From assembly GCF_943193015.1 (NCBI RefSeq), contig NZ_CALPCM010000064.1:1-8925 (forward strand): DNA of 8,925 nucleotides. The letters run 5' to 3'. The notes below the pieces were generated by a model. It had not been told where the DNA came from, ran no database searches, and saw only the letters and a program-made list of their open reading frames with translations. This document shows, piece by piece, positions 1 to 7,137 of the stretch. This DNA comes from Hominisplanchenecus_A murintestinalis. GTDB lineage: Bacteria > Bacillota > Clostridia > Lachnospirales > Lachnospiraceae. A program made the position numbers and the translations under genes. Within the stretch, counting starts at the first letter, position 1, and every line of letters starts with the position of its first letter.

Positions 1-336
1 CCTATTCCTGCGTCAATTCAAGAATATCTTGAAAAAACAGAGGTTAAAAACGATTACCACATGAAAATCCAACTGACGGATATAGGCGTCAAACGCTGTG
101 AAAGTGAGTGTTTACTTGCAAGCGGATTGAAAACATTTTCAACGGGAGGCGGGATAATCGACATGGAAATAAACCGTGCTGCTTTAGAATGGGTTGCTGA
201 TTATATATTGCCGTTTGGGAATAACGCCACTGTGTTAGAACCAGTGGAGCTAATAAAAATAATGCAGCAAAAAATACACGAATTACATCAGCATTATTGC
301 AAATCAAATGGCACGAATAACCAGATTGCAAATTGA
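1..336 (+). CDS. WYL-domain transcriptional regulator, C-terminal part (5' end outside window)
   Basis: The reading frame is open from base 1 to the TGA at 334-336, so this is the last 111 residues of a longer protein. The ATG at 61 is internal and has no ribosome site. The visible part looks like the WCX (WYL C-terminal extension) region: a strand with MKIQLTD, then a helix-rich end with EWVADYILPFGNNATVLEP followed by an amphipathic helix ending in HQHY. In the family, an N-terminal winged helix binds DNA and the WYL/WCX part senses a ligand or mediates oligomer contacts; neither the helix-turn-helix nor the WYL core is in this window. The gene is more AT-rich than gpmI next to it, and its stop codon overlaps the gpmI promoter, so it appears transcriptionally separate from gpmI. 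The family call rests on the C-terminal pattern only; target genes are unknown. Confidence 0.75.
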   Translation, partial: PIPASIQEYLEKTEVKNDYHMKIQLTDIGVKRCESECLLASGLKTFSTGGGIIDMEINRAALEWVADYILPFGNNATVLEPVELIKIMQQKIHELHQHYCKSNGTNNQIAN

Positions 337-361
337 CGAAACTAAAGAAATCATGTACAAT
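333..361 (+). promoter_or_regulatory. sigma-A promoter of gpmI
   Basis: TTGACG at 333-338 and TACAAT at 356-361 are separated by exactly 17 bases; each hexamer matches the vegetative consensus at five of six positions. Transcription would start near 368, leaving a leader of about 46 bases before gpmI. The -35 box overlaps the stop codon of the upstream WYL gene. Confidence 0.75.
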
Positions 362-413
362 AAAGCATTAGAAAAGAACTATGGATTCTATATTTAAATA
401 AAGGAGAAAAGAT

Positions 414-1955
414 ATGAGTAAAAAGCCTACAGTTTTAATGATCCTGGATGGATACGGTTTGAATGAAAAGACAGAGGGGAATGCAGTGGCTGAGGGAAAA
501 ACCCCAGTGATGGACAAGCTGATGGCTGAGTGCCCCTTTGTAAAGGGAAATGCCAGTGGGATGGCAGTAGGGCTTCCGGACGGACAGATGGGAAATTCAG
601 AAGTAGGGCATTTGAATATGGGCGCGGGGCGCATCGTATATCAGGAGCTTACCAGGATTACGAAAGAGATTCAGGATGGGGATTTCTTTAAAAATGAAGC
701 GCTTCTCCATGCAGTAAGGAACGCGAAAGAGAATGGTTCTGCGCTCCATATGTTTGGACTTCTCTCTGACGGTGGTGTGCACAGCCATAATACACATCTT
801 TATGGTTTGCTGGAGCTGGCGAAACGAGAAGGCCTGGAGAAGGTTTATGTACATTGCTTTTTGGACGGGCGCGACACGCCGCCTGCATCCGGCAAGGACT
901 TTGTACAGCAGTTAAGTGATGAGATGAAGAAAATCGGCGTGGGTGAAATTGCTACGGTTATGGGACGTTATTATGCGATGGACCGTGACAACAGATGGGA
1001 CAGGGTTGAACTGGCGTACAATGCTATGGTAAAGGGGAGCGGACAGACTGCAGAGTGCGGTGTGTGCGCCGTGGAACAGTCTTATAAAGAAGGGACAAAT
1101 GACGAGTTTGTGCTTCCGACGGTTGTACAGAAAGATGGGGCTCCGGTTGCTGTGATTCAAGATAAAGATTCCGTCATTTTCTTTAATTTCCGTCCGGATC
1201 GTGCAAGAGAAATCAGCCGCGCGTTCTGCTGCGATGAGTTTGACGGATTTGCAAGAGAGAAAAAACTGGATTTGACTTATGTATGCTTTACTGAGTATGA
1301 TGAGACAATCCCGAACAAAGAAGTGGCGTTCCATAAGGTATCTATCACGAATACTTTTGGTGAATTTTTGGCAGCAAATAAAAAGACGCAGGCAAGAATC
1401 GCAGAGACCGAGAAATATGCGCATGTGACATTCTTTTTTAACGGCGGCATTGAAGAGCCGAATGAAGGGGAGGACAGGATTCTCGTAAAATCTCCGAAGG
1501 TGGCTACTTATGATTTGAAACCGGAGATGAGCGCTTATGAGGTATGCGATAAACTAGTAGAAGCGATTAAATCCTGCAAGTATGATATGATTATCATTAA
1601 TTTTGCAAATCCGGATATGGTAGGCCATACAGGAATCGAAAACGCTGCTATCAAGGCAGTAGAAGCTGTTGATGAGTGTGTGGGAAAAGCAGTGGAAGCG
1701 TTAAAATCCGTAGATGGTCAGATGTTCATCTGCGCAGATCATGGAAATGCAGAGCAGCTTGTGGATTATGGCACAGGCGCGCCGTTTACTGCACACACTA
1801 CAAATCCGGTGCCATTTATCTTGGTAAATTATGATAGTGCATATACGCTGCGCGAGGGCGGATGCCTGGCAGATATCGCACCGACCCTGATTGAGATGAT
1901 GGGTATGGAGCAGCCGAAAGAAATGACAGGAAAGTCCCTTCTCCAGAAAAAGTAA
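414..1955 (+). CDS. gpmI: 2,3-bisphosphoglycerate-independent phosphoglycerate mutase
   Basis: This cytoplasmic enzyme interconverts 3-phosphoglycerate and 2-phosphoglycerate in glycolysis and gluconeogenesis, using two Mn2+ ions and a phosphoserine intermediate. The 513-residue length is normal for the family. The metal and catalytic residues are present: D12 in MILDGYG, the nucleophile S62 in GQMGNSEVGH, D401 and H405 in NPDMVGHTG, D442 and H443 in CADHGNAEQ, and H461 in AHTTNP. Substrate-binding segments include GGVHSH (120-125), DGRDTPP (151-157), GRYYAMDRDNRWDR (from 184) and FRPDRAR (259-265). The start is set by AAGGAG at 401-406, seven bases before the ATG. It has its own promoter and is followed after two bases by a small unknown gene. 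Enolase, the next pathway enzyme, lies just beyond but on the opposite strand, so the two are not cotranscribed here. No damage is seen. Confidence 0.98.
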   Translation: MSKKPTVLMILDGYGLNEKTEGNAVAEGKTPVMDKLMAECPFVKGNASGMAVGLPDGQMGNSEVGHLNMGAGRIVYQELTRITKEIQDGDFFKNEALLHAVRNAKENGSALHMFGLLSDGGVHSHNTHLYGLLELAKREGLEKVYVHCFLDGRDTPPASGKDFVQQLSDEMKKIGVGEIATVMGRYYAMDRDNRWDRVELAYNAMVKGSGQTAECGVCAVEQSYKEGTNDEFVLPTVVQKDGAPVAVIQDKDSVIFFNFRPDRAREISRAFCCDEFDGFAREKKLDLTYVCFTEYDETIPNKEVAFHKVSITNTFGEFLAANKKTQARIAETEKYAHVTFFFNGGIEEPNEGEDRILVKSPKVATYDLKPEMSAYEVCDKLVEAIKSCKYDMIIINFANPDMVGHTGIENAAIKAVEAVDECVGKAVEALKSVDGQMFICADHGNAEQLVDYGTGAPFTAHTTNPVPFILVNYDSAYTLREGGCLADIAPTLIEMMGMEQPKEMTGKSLLQKK

Positions 1956-1957
1956 TT

Positions 1958-2272
1958 ATGATACTGGAGATTGTAAAGCAGGCGGTTCAGATTAAGATGA
2001 ACTGTAAATCGGAATGTTCTTTGATTTCGGAAGCGGAATACTGCTGTGCATGTGCAAGGGCGTTAAAGGAGACTGGAGCTCCGGATCGTGTCTGGCAGGA
2101 GTTCCGGGAGGCATCGAAGGTAGAGCAGGCAAGGGAAAAGCTGACGCCTTATTTTCAGGGAAAACGTGGAGAATATGCGGAAAATCCCACGATGGACAGA
2201 CTTTTGAAGCTTTTGGTGCAATGCCGGGTAGAGGGCGCGATTACAGATGAGATAAGAAAACTTATGCAATAG
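1958..2272 (+). CDS. small cysteine-containing protein of unknown function
   Basis: This is a 104-residue protein whose ATG lies two bases after the gpmI stop codon, so it is almost certainly cotranscribed with gpmI. I do not recognise the family. There is no signal peptide or membrane segment; most of it appears helical and charged. Six cysteines are visible, five of them clustered near the N-terminus (C16, C20, C29, C30, C32) as CKSEC and CCAC, plus C89. The spacing could suit metal binding or redox chemistry, but that is speculation. The ATG at 1958 has only a weak upstream ribosome site. An in-frame ATG at 1997 preceded by AGGCGG would give a 91-residue protein that keeps four of the clustered cysteines plus the first, so the start is uncertain. 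The gene ends just before a strong terminator shared with convergent eno. Confidence 0.7.
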   Translation: MILEIVKQAVQIKMNCKSECSLISEAEYCCACARALKETGAPDRVWQEFREASKVEQAREKLTPYFQGKRGEYAENPTMDRLLKLLVQCRVEGAITDEIRKLMQ

Positions 2273-2282
2273 CGTGAGACTG

Positions 2283-2326
2283 AAAAGCGGACTGTTTCAA
2301 AAATATATTTGAGACAGTCCGCTTTT
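2283..2326. terminator. bidirectional intrinsic terminator between the gpmI unit and eno
   Basis: Arms at 2283-2301 and 2308-2326 pair over 19 bases with one G-U wobble and a six-base loop (AATATA). The outer AAAAGCGG/CCGCTTTT ends supply a T-run on either strand, so it can end both convergent transcripts. The right arm directly abuts the eno stop codon (2327-2329). Confidence 0.9.
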
Positions 2327-3577
2327 CTATTGAATCTGTTCTTCGATTCTTAAAAGCTGGTTGTATTTTGCGGTACGCTCACCGCGGCAGGGGGCTCCTG
2401 TTTTAATCTGTCCGGCGCCGACTGCGACTGCAATATCGGAAATCATGGTATCCTCCGTTTCGCCGGAGCGGTGGGAAATGATTGTCCGGTATCCGGCTCT
2501 CTGCGCCATTTCGATGGCATCAAAAGCTTCCGTCAGAGTGCCGATTTGGTTTACCTTTACCAAAATGGCATTAGCGGCGCCAAGCTCGATTCCGCGTTTC
2601 AGCCGTTCAGTATTTGTAACGAACAAATCATCCCCTACAAGCTGGATGCGGTCGCCCAGTACGTCGGTCAGACGCTGCCAGCCAGCCCAGTCATCTTCGA
2701 ACAGGCCGTCTTCAATGGAAACAATCGGAAATTTATTTACCAAGTCTTCATAATAGCTTACCATTTCATCTGAGCTTCTGCGGACGCCCTCGCCAGGGAA
2801 GTAATATTGCCCGTTTTCTTCCTCATACAGCTCGCTGGCTGCCGCGTCCAGGGCGATGACGATATCATCTTTCATACGGTAGCCGCTGCGTTCTACTGCT
2901 TCGCAGATTAATTCCAGGACAGCGGCAGAGTTTGGGAGATTCGGTGCGAATCCGCCTTCGTCACCCACGCCAGTGGATAATCCACGCTCTTTCAGAAGAT
3001 GCTTTAATGTGTGGTAAATTTCTGCACACATCTGCAGCCGCCCGCGAAAATCCTTTGCGCCCACAGGCATAATCATAAATTCCTGCAAATCTACAGTATT
3101 ATCCGCATGGCATCCGCCATTTAAGATATTCATCATAGGAACAGGAAGCAGATGTGCATGCATGCCTCCCAGATAGCGGAACAACGGGATTTCCAGGGAT
3201 TTAGCGGCGGCGTCCGCCACTGCCATGGACACGCCGAGAATAGCATTTGCGCCAAGGGCGGACTTATTTTTTGTGCCGTCGGCACGTGTCAGGCAATCGT
3301 CAATTTTCTTCTGCTCCAGGGCATTTTCTCCGATAATGGCGTCTGCCAGGACAGAGTTTACATGATGGACAGCCGTCTCGACGCCTAATCCGCCATAGCG
3401 TTTTCCGCCGTCCCGGAGCTCAACAGCCTCGAACTGTCCGGTAGAAGCGCCTGACGGTACGGCTGCCCTGCCGACAATGCCGCTGTCAGTCATAACTTCC
3501 ACTTCCACGGTAGGGTTTCCCCTGGAATCCAGGATTTCCCGTGCATAAACATCTGCAATTGATACATATTGATGCAT
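2327..3577 (-). CDS. eno: enolase (phosphopyruvate hydratase)
   Basis: Enolase dehydrates 2-phosphoglycerate to phosphoenolpyruvate in the cytoplasm, using two Mg2+ ions. With the ATG at 3577 the protein has 416 residues, slightly short of the usual 425-435. Key residues fall almost exactly at the E. coli positions: H157 in HADN, E166 in LQEFMIMP, E207 in GDEGGFAPN, metal ligands D244, E289 (SIEDGL) and the GDD pair at 315-317, K341 in LVKVNQIGT, and H369 in SHRSGETEDT. A longer reading from a GTG at 3589 is unlikely, because that GTG lies within the ribosome site itself (AGGAGG at 3589-3594, 11 bases before the chosen ATG). The gene is convergent with gpmI and divergent from secG. No clear sigma-A promoter was found upstream. 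The glycine-cysteine in NGGCHADN replaces the more usual serine and should be tolerated. Confidence 0.97.
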   Translation of the reverse strand: MHQYVSIADVYAREILDSRGNPTVEVEVMTDSGIVGRAAVPSGASTGQFEAVELRDGGKRYGGLGVETAVHHVNSVLADAIIGENALEQKKIDDCLTRADGTKNKSALGANAILGVSMAVADAAAKSLEIPLFRYLGGMHAHLLPVPMMNILNGGCHADNTVDLQEFMIMPVGAKDFRGRLQMCAEIYHTLKHLLKERGLSTGVGDEGGFAPNLPNSAAVLELICEAVERSGYRMKDDIVIALDAAASELYEEENGQYYFPGEGVRRSSDEMVSYYEDLVNKFPIVSIEDGLFEDDWAGWQRLTDVLGDRIQLVGDDLFVTNTERLKRGIELGAANAILVKVNQIGTLTEAFDAIEMAQRAGYRTIISHRSGETEDTMISDIAVAVGAGQIKTGAPCRGERTAKYNQLLRIEEQIQ

Positions 3578-3588
3578 AAAAAGATACA

Positions 3589-3594
3589 CCTCCT
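3589..3594 (-). promoter_or_regulatory. ribosome binding site deciding the eno start
   Basis: On the minus strand AAGGAGGTG reads across 3595-3587, with a perfect AGGAGG at 3594-3589. It lies 11 bases before the ATG at 3577-3575 and overlaps the alternative GTG at 3589-3587, which therefore cannot be the start. Confidence 0.8.
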
Positions 3595-3674
3595 TTTTGG
3601 GATAGTGTGTCCTTTTTCTTTTAAGATATGCTTTTCGGTATTTGGAAAAGATAGGCTTTTATGGCGGAAACTAT

Positions 3675-3703
3675 TTGACAAGCTGCGTCTTCTATGGTAG
3701 ACT
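3675..3703 (+). promoter_or_regulatory. secG promoter (extended -10)
   Basis: A perfect TTGACA at 3675-3680 is followed after 17 bases by TAGACT at 3698-3703, with an extended -10 TG at 3695-3696. Transcription would start near 3710, giving a short leader to the secG GTG. It lies in the 155-base divergent region between eno and secG. Confidence 0.75.
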
Positions 3704-3732
3704 TATTTTGTTTAACATAGGAGGTGTAGGAA

Positions 3733-3969
3733 GTGGAGACTTTAAGACTGGTACTTCAGATTGTTTTTATACTCATCAGCGTCGGGTTGACAGTAATCGT
3801 GCTGATGCAGGAGGGTAAATCCGCAGGACTTGGCAGCATATCGGGTATTTCCGATACTTACTGGGGAAAGAACAAGGGACGTTCCATGGAAGGAGCTCTT
3901 GTAAAAGCTACGAAGTTTTTAGCAGTTGGATTTATTGCTTTATCGATTGTATTAAATCTGAATTTCTAG
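3733..3969 (+). CDS. secG: SecG subunit of the SecYEG protein translocase
   Basis: SecG is a small inner-membrane subunit that assists SecA-driven export through SecYEG. The 78-residue protein has the family layout: a first membrane helix at about 4-25, a conserved cytoplasmic loop with LMQEGKSAGLGSISG (24-38) and a short glycine-rich stretch, then a second helix at about 59-77. The start is GTG at 3733, fixed by AGGAGG at 3719-3724 with eight bases of spacing; there is no suitable ATG. It is the first gene of a secG-rnr-smpB-ssrA cluster found in many Firmicutes. A terminator follows directly, so only part of its transcription is likely to reach rnr. Confidence 0.95.
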   Translation: METLRLVLQIVFILISVGLTVIVLMQEGKSAGLGSISGISDTYWGKNKGRSMEGALVKATKFLAVGFIALSIVLNLNF

Positions 3970-3979
3970 GGATACTAAG

Positions 3980-4011
3980 ACACTCTTGTAGATACTGCAA
4001 GAGTGTTTTTT
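3980..4011 (+). terminator. intrinsic terminator after secG
   Basis: Arms at 3980-3991 and 3995-4006 form a 12-bp stem (ACACTCTTGTAG with its partner, one G-U pair) with a three-base loop, followed by a T-run to 4011. It sits between secG and rnr and probably lowers or gates readthrough. Confidence 0.88.
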
Positions 4012-4045
4012 ACCTTATAAGACAGATGTGAAAGTGAGAAAATAG

Positions 4046-6178
4046 ATGGAGAAAAATTTATTAGAGAAGCGGAAACAGGTTTTGGAAAATCTGATGAAGG
4101 ATAAGCAGTATGTGCCTATGAAAATTAAGGAGCTGGCGATTATCCTTCAGATTCCCAGGGAAAATCGCGGCGAGCTTCTGGAAGTTTTGGATGAACTGGT
4201 TAAAGACGGAAAAATAGAGCAGAGCAAACGCGGCAAATATAGAATAGCAGAAGAGCATGTACTGACAGGGAAATTTGTGGGAAATGCCAGAGGGTTCGGG
4301 TTTGTGGAGACGGAGGATTCTGAAGAGGATATTTTTATTTCGGAAGCAAATCAGGGCAACGCGCTTCACGGCGATATAGTGCAGGTTTCTCTGTTAAGAG
4401 GGAAAACCGGGAAACGCCGGGAAGGCGTTATCGTTAAAGTATTGTCTCACGAGGTTACGGAAGTCATAGGAACTTACCAGGAAAGCAGGAATTTCGGCTT
4501 TGTCGTTCCTGACAATAAAAAGTTTACGAAAGATATTTTTATTCCGGCAGAGCATTCTAAAGGCGCGGTAAACGGGCATAAGGTTGTAGTGGAGATTACA
4601 GACTATGGCAGCGAGTCCAGGAAGCCGGAGGGCAGGATACGGGAGATTATAGGACACCTGAATGACCCGGGTACAGATGTTCTGTCCGTGGTATATTCTC
4701 ATGGACTCCCGATGGAATTTCCGGAAAAGGTGCTGAACCAGGCAGAACGCGTGAGCTGTGAGGTAAGCGAGGCAGATTGTGCCGGGCGGCTGGATATCAG
4801 AAATTGGCAGATGGTAACGATTGACGGAGAGGATGCGAAAGATTTAGATGACGCGGTATCGCTTACAATGGAAGGCGATATTTACCATTTGGGCGTGCAT
4901 ATTGCGGACGTTTCGAATTATGTGCAGGAGAACAGTGCGCTTGACAGGGAAGCACAGAAACGGGGAACGAGTGTGTATCTGGTAGACCGTGTGATTCCCA
5001 TGCTTCCTCATCGGCTGTCAAACGGAATCTGTTCCTTGAATCAGGGCCGGGACAGGCTGGCGCTTAGCTGTCTCATGGATGTAGACAGACAGGGAAATGT
5101 CGTAGGGCATCGGATTGCAGAAACAGTTATCTGCGTAGATCGCAGGATGAGCTATACCAGTGTGAAAAAGATTCTGGAAGGCGATGCAAAAGAGCAGGAA
5201 GAGTACCGGGAGCTGGTGCCGATGTTCAGGATGATGGAAGAACTGGCGGGACTTCTGCGGGCAAAGAGGAAAAAGCGGGGGTCTATTGACTTTGACTTTC
5301 CGGAGTCGAAAATTATCCTGGATGAGCAGGGGCATCCTACAGAGATTAAGCCATACGACAGGAATGCGGCGACAAAGATTATTGAGGATTTTATGTTGCT
5401 GGCAAATGAGACAGTGGCGCAGGATTTCTTCTGGCAGGAGATACCGTTTGTATACCGGACACACGATAACCCTGACCCGGAGAAAATTCAGCAGCTTGCA
5501 ATGTTTATCAACAATTTTGGATACTTCATCAAAAATACCAGAGATGAGATTCACCCGAAAGAACTGCAGAAACTTTTGACAAAGATAGAAGATACGCCCG
5601 AGGAGGCGCTCATCAGCCGTCTGACGCTGCGTTCCATGCGGCGGGCACAGTATACGGTGGAATGTACCGGGCATTTTGGGTTGGCGGCAAAGTATTACTG
5701 CCACTTTACATCTCCCATCCGCAGATATCCGGACTTGCAGATTCACCGGATTATCAAAGATACGCTGAGAGGGAGGATGGATGAAAAACGGGCGGCTCAT
5801 TATAGCGAAATATTGCCGGAAGCAGCGGCACATTCCAGCCAGACAGAGCGCCGCGCGGACGAGGCAGAGCGTGAAGTGGAGAAAATGAAAAAGGCAGAGT
5901 ATATGGAACAGTTTGCAGGCAAAGTATTCGAGGGAGTAATCTGCAGCATTACGAACTGGGGCTTTTATGTAGAGCTGCCGAATACCATCGAGGGCATGGT
6001 TCATGTGACAAGTCTGTATGACGACCGCTATTACTATAGGGAAGAAACCTATGATATGGCAGGCGCAGACACCGGAAAAGTATATAAACTGGGACAGAAA
6101 GTGAAAGTCCGCGTTCTGGGCGCAGATAAGGAATCCGGGACTGTTGATTTTGAAATCGCGGAGGAAGGAGAGGAATAA
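4046..6178 (+). CDS. rnr: ribonuclease R (3'-5' exoribonuclease)
   Basis: RNase R degrades structured RNA from the 3' end and, with SmpB and tmRNA, removes non-stop messages. The 710-residue protein has the complete family layout: an N-terminal winged-helix region (about 5-68), two cold-shock/OB domains (about 72-130 and 138-200, each with a GFGFV- or NFGFVV-type RNA motif), the RNB catalytic domain (about 245-575), and a C-terminal S1 domain (about 624-705). The catalytic aspartates are in IDGEDAKDLDDAV: D260, D266, D268 and D269, matching E. coli D272, D278, D280 and D281. The signature HFTSPIRRYPDLQIHR is at 553-568. The lysine-rich tail of the E. coli enzyme is absent; the end is acidic instead. 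The ATG at 4046 has only a weak ribosome site (GTGAG, about 4034). The stop codon touches the smpB start. Confidence 0.97.
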   Translation: MEKNLLEKRKQVLENLMKDKQYVPMKIKELAIILQIPRENRGELLEVLDELVKDGKIEQSKRGKYRIAEEHVLTGKFVGNARGFGFVETEDSEEDIFISEANQGNALHGDIVQVSLLRGKTGKRREGVIVKVLSHEVTEVIGTYQESRNFGFVVPDNKKFTKDIFIPAEHSKGAVNGHKVVVEITDYGSESRKPEGRIREIIGHLNDPGTDVLSVVYSHGLPMEFPEKVLNQAERVSCEVSEADCAGRLDIRNWQMVTIDGEDAKDLDDAVSLTMEGDIYHLGVHIADVSNYVQENSALDREAQKRGTSVYLVDRVIPMLPHRLSNGICSLNQGRDRLALSCLMDVDRQGNVVGHRIAETVICVDRRMSYTSVKKILEGDAKEQEEYRELVPMFRMMEELAGLLRAKRKKRGSIDFDFPESKIILDEQGHPTEIKPYDRNAATKIIEDFMLLANETVAQDFFWQEIPFVYRTHDNPDPEKIQQLAMFINNFGYFIKNTRDEIHPKELQKLLTKIEDTPEEALISRLTLRSMRRAQYTVECTGHFGLAAKYYCHFTSPIRRYPDLQIHRIIKDTLRGRMDEKRAAHYSEILPEAAAHSSQTERRADEAEREVEKMKKAEYMEQFAGKVFEGVICSITNWGFYVELPNTIEGMVHVTSLYDDRYYYREETYDMAGADTGKVYKLGQKVKVRVLGADKESGTVDFEIAEEGEE

Positions 6179-6643
6179 GTGGGAAGCCAGTCAGTGAAAC
6201 TAATTGCAAATAATAAGAAGGCGTATCATGACTACTTTATAGAGGGAACTTATGAGACAGGGATTGCCCTTCATGGAACAGAAGTAAAGTCTCTGCGCAT
6301 GGGAAAATGCAGTATTAAGGAGTCCTTTATCCGGGTAGAGAATGGGGAAGTCTTTGTGTACGGGATGCATATCAGTCCTTATGAAAAAGGAAATATTTTC
6401 AACAAAGACCCGCTCAGGGTGAAAAAGCTTCTGATGCATCGATATGAAATCAATAAGATTACCGGAAAGATGGCAGAAAAAGGGTATACGCTGGTGCCGC
6501 TTAAAGTTTACTTTAAAGGAAGTCTTGTAAAAGTGGAAATCGGAATCGCAAAAGGAAAGAAACTTCATGATAAGCGCCAGGATATCGCAAAGCGCGACCA
6601 GAGGCGTGAGGCAGAGAAGGAGTTCAAGGTGAAAAATCTTTAA
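6179..6643 (+). CDS. smpB: SsrA-binding protein SmpB
   Basis: SmpB binds the tRNA-like domain of tmRNA and places it in the empty A site of stalled ribosomes. The 154-residue length is typical. Visible family features are the N-terminal NNKKAYHDYFI (11-21), the beta-barrel motif ALHGTEVKSLR (30-40), and GKKLHDKR followed by the basic tail (126-154) that enters the mRNA channel as a helix. The start is GTG at 6179, immediately after the rnr TAA (TAAGTG), with AAGGAG at 6165-6170 inside the rnr end at an eight-base spacing; the first in-frame ATG would remove 40 conserved residues. Tight spacing implies translational coupling with rnr. Its RNA partner ssrA lies 128 bases downstream. No terminator is apparent between smpB and ssrA, so readthrough into ssrA is possible. 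Confidence 0.97.
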   Translation: MGSQSVKLIANNKKAYHDYFIEGTYETGIALHGTEVKSLRMGKCSIKESFIRVENGEVFVYGMHISPYEKGNIFNKDPLRVKKLLMHRYEINKITGKMAEKGYTLVPLKVYFKGSLVKVEIGIAKGKKLHDKRQDIAKRDQRREAEKEFKVKNL

Positions 6644-6683
6644 TTCATTCTGAAAAAATTCTGAAAAAAGTGTAAGATTGCTC

Positions 6684-6712
6684 TTGACACAGAGGGAGAA
6701 ATATGATTAGAT
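6684..6712 (+). promoter_or_regulatory. ssrA promoter
   Basis: A perfect TTGACA at 6684-6689 is followed after 17 bases by TTAGAT at 6707-6712, a weak -10 box rescued by an extended -10 TG at 6704-6705. Transcription would start near 6719, leaving a 5' leader of about 50 bases that RNase P would remove. Confidence 0.65.
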
Positions 6713-6771
6713 GAGAAATATCTGAACGGATTTACCGTTAAGCAGAACGTCTGCCGACAGTACACGATAAA

Positions 6772-7116
6772 GGGGTTGTACTGGTTTCGACGGGGGTTTT
6801 GAAGTCAGGGAAGCCATCTGCGGGCCGGGACCGCACAGTAAACCGGAAACTAAATATAAACGCAGACGAAAATTTAGCGTACGCAGCCTAAGGGCTGCTG
6901 TCGACCTTGGGTTACTCACAGCCTGAGCCATCGGCATCAAATGATGTGAGGCACTTCGTTCCTAAAGCTTTGAGGGTACGGAAGAATTGATGAAGCTACT
7001 GAAATCTGAAGCTTGTCATTAGGCGTCAGATAGAGGGAATGTCAAAATAATGACTGTGATGGGAGATGCCTTGATGGATGGGCTTTCGGACAGGGGTTCG
7101 ATTCCCCTCAGCTCCA
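6772..7116 (+). ncRNA. ssrA: transfer-messenger RNA (tmRNA)
   Basis: tmRNA acts as alanyl-tRNA and as a short message to rescue stalled ribosomes. The 5' GGGGTTG (6772-6778) pairs with CAGCTCC (7109-7115) to form the seven-pair acceptor stem with two wobbles. The conserved TGGTTTCGACGGGG follows the 5' end, and a perfect T arm AGGGGTTCGATTCCCCT lies at 7092-7108. The tag reading frame at 6862-6891 begins with GCA and gives ADENLAYAA then TAA, preceded by the conserved TAAA-type context. The discriminator base is A7116, and the next bases are CTT, so the terminal CCA is not encoded and must be added after processing. Pseudoknots occupy the remainder; I did not fold them in detail. The 345-base length fits a one-piece tmRNA. 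The gene follows smpB, its protein partner. Confidence 0.97.
6862..6891 (+). other. tmRNA proteolysis tag reading frame
   Basis: The codons GCA GAC GAA AAT TTA GCG TAC GCA GCC TAA encode ADENLAYAA. The first GCA is the resume codon. The C-terminal AYAA replaces the more familiar ALAA end recognised by ClpXP-type proteases but keeps the final two alanines. Confidence 0.9.
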
Positions 7117-7137
7117 CTTAAACGCATTAAGTCGAAC

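Noticed and set aside
381..401. Seven-codon open frame (MDSIFK) in the gpmI leader
   Set aside because: It has no ribosome site and no flanking alternative hairpins, so it is not a supported leader peptide.
912..1424. Minus-strand open frame of 170 codons inside gpmI
   Set aside because: It is opposite conserved gpmI sequence, has no ribosome site and shows no recognisable motif.
3595..3674. eno promoter on the minus strand using TATCTT-like boxes
   Set aside because: Two TATCTT sequences are present but neither has a credible -35 box at 16 to 18 bases.
4012..4045. Possible rnr promoter using TTATAA at 4015-4020
   Set aside because: No -35-like hexamer lies at the right distance; the corresponding bases fall in the terminator hairpin and do not match consensus.
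5018..6004. Long minus-strand open frame inside rnr (328 codons)
   Set aside because: It lies entirely opposite the conserved catalytic and S1 regions of RNase R, and its translation is Cys-, Phe- and Leu-rich without family motifs. It is a shadow of rnr codon use.
6646..6668. Direct repeat TTCTGAAAAAA twice after smpB as a terminator or regulatory site
   Set aside because: There is no hairpin with it, and a short A-rich duplication is easily explained by chance or slippage.
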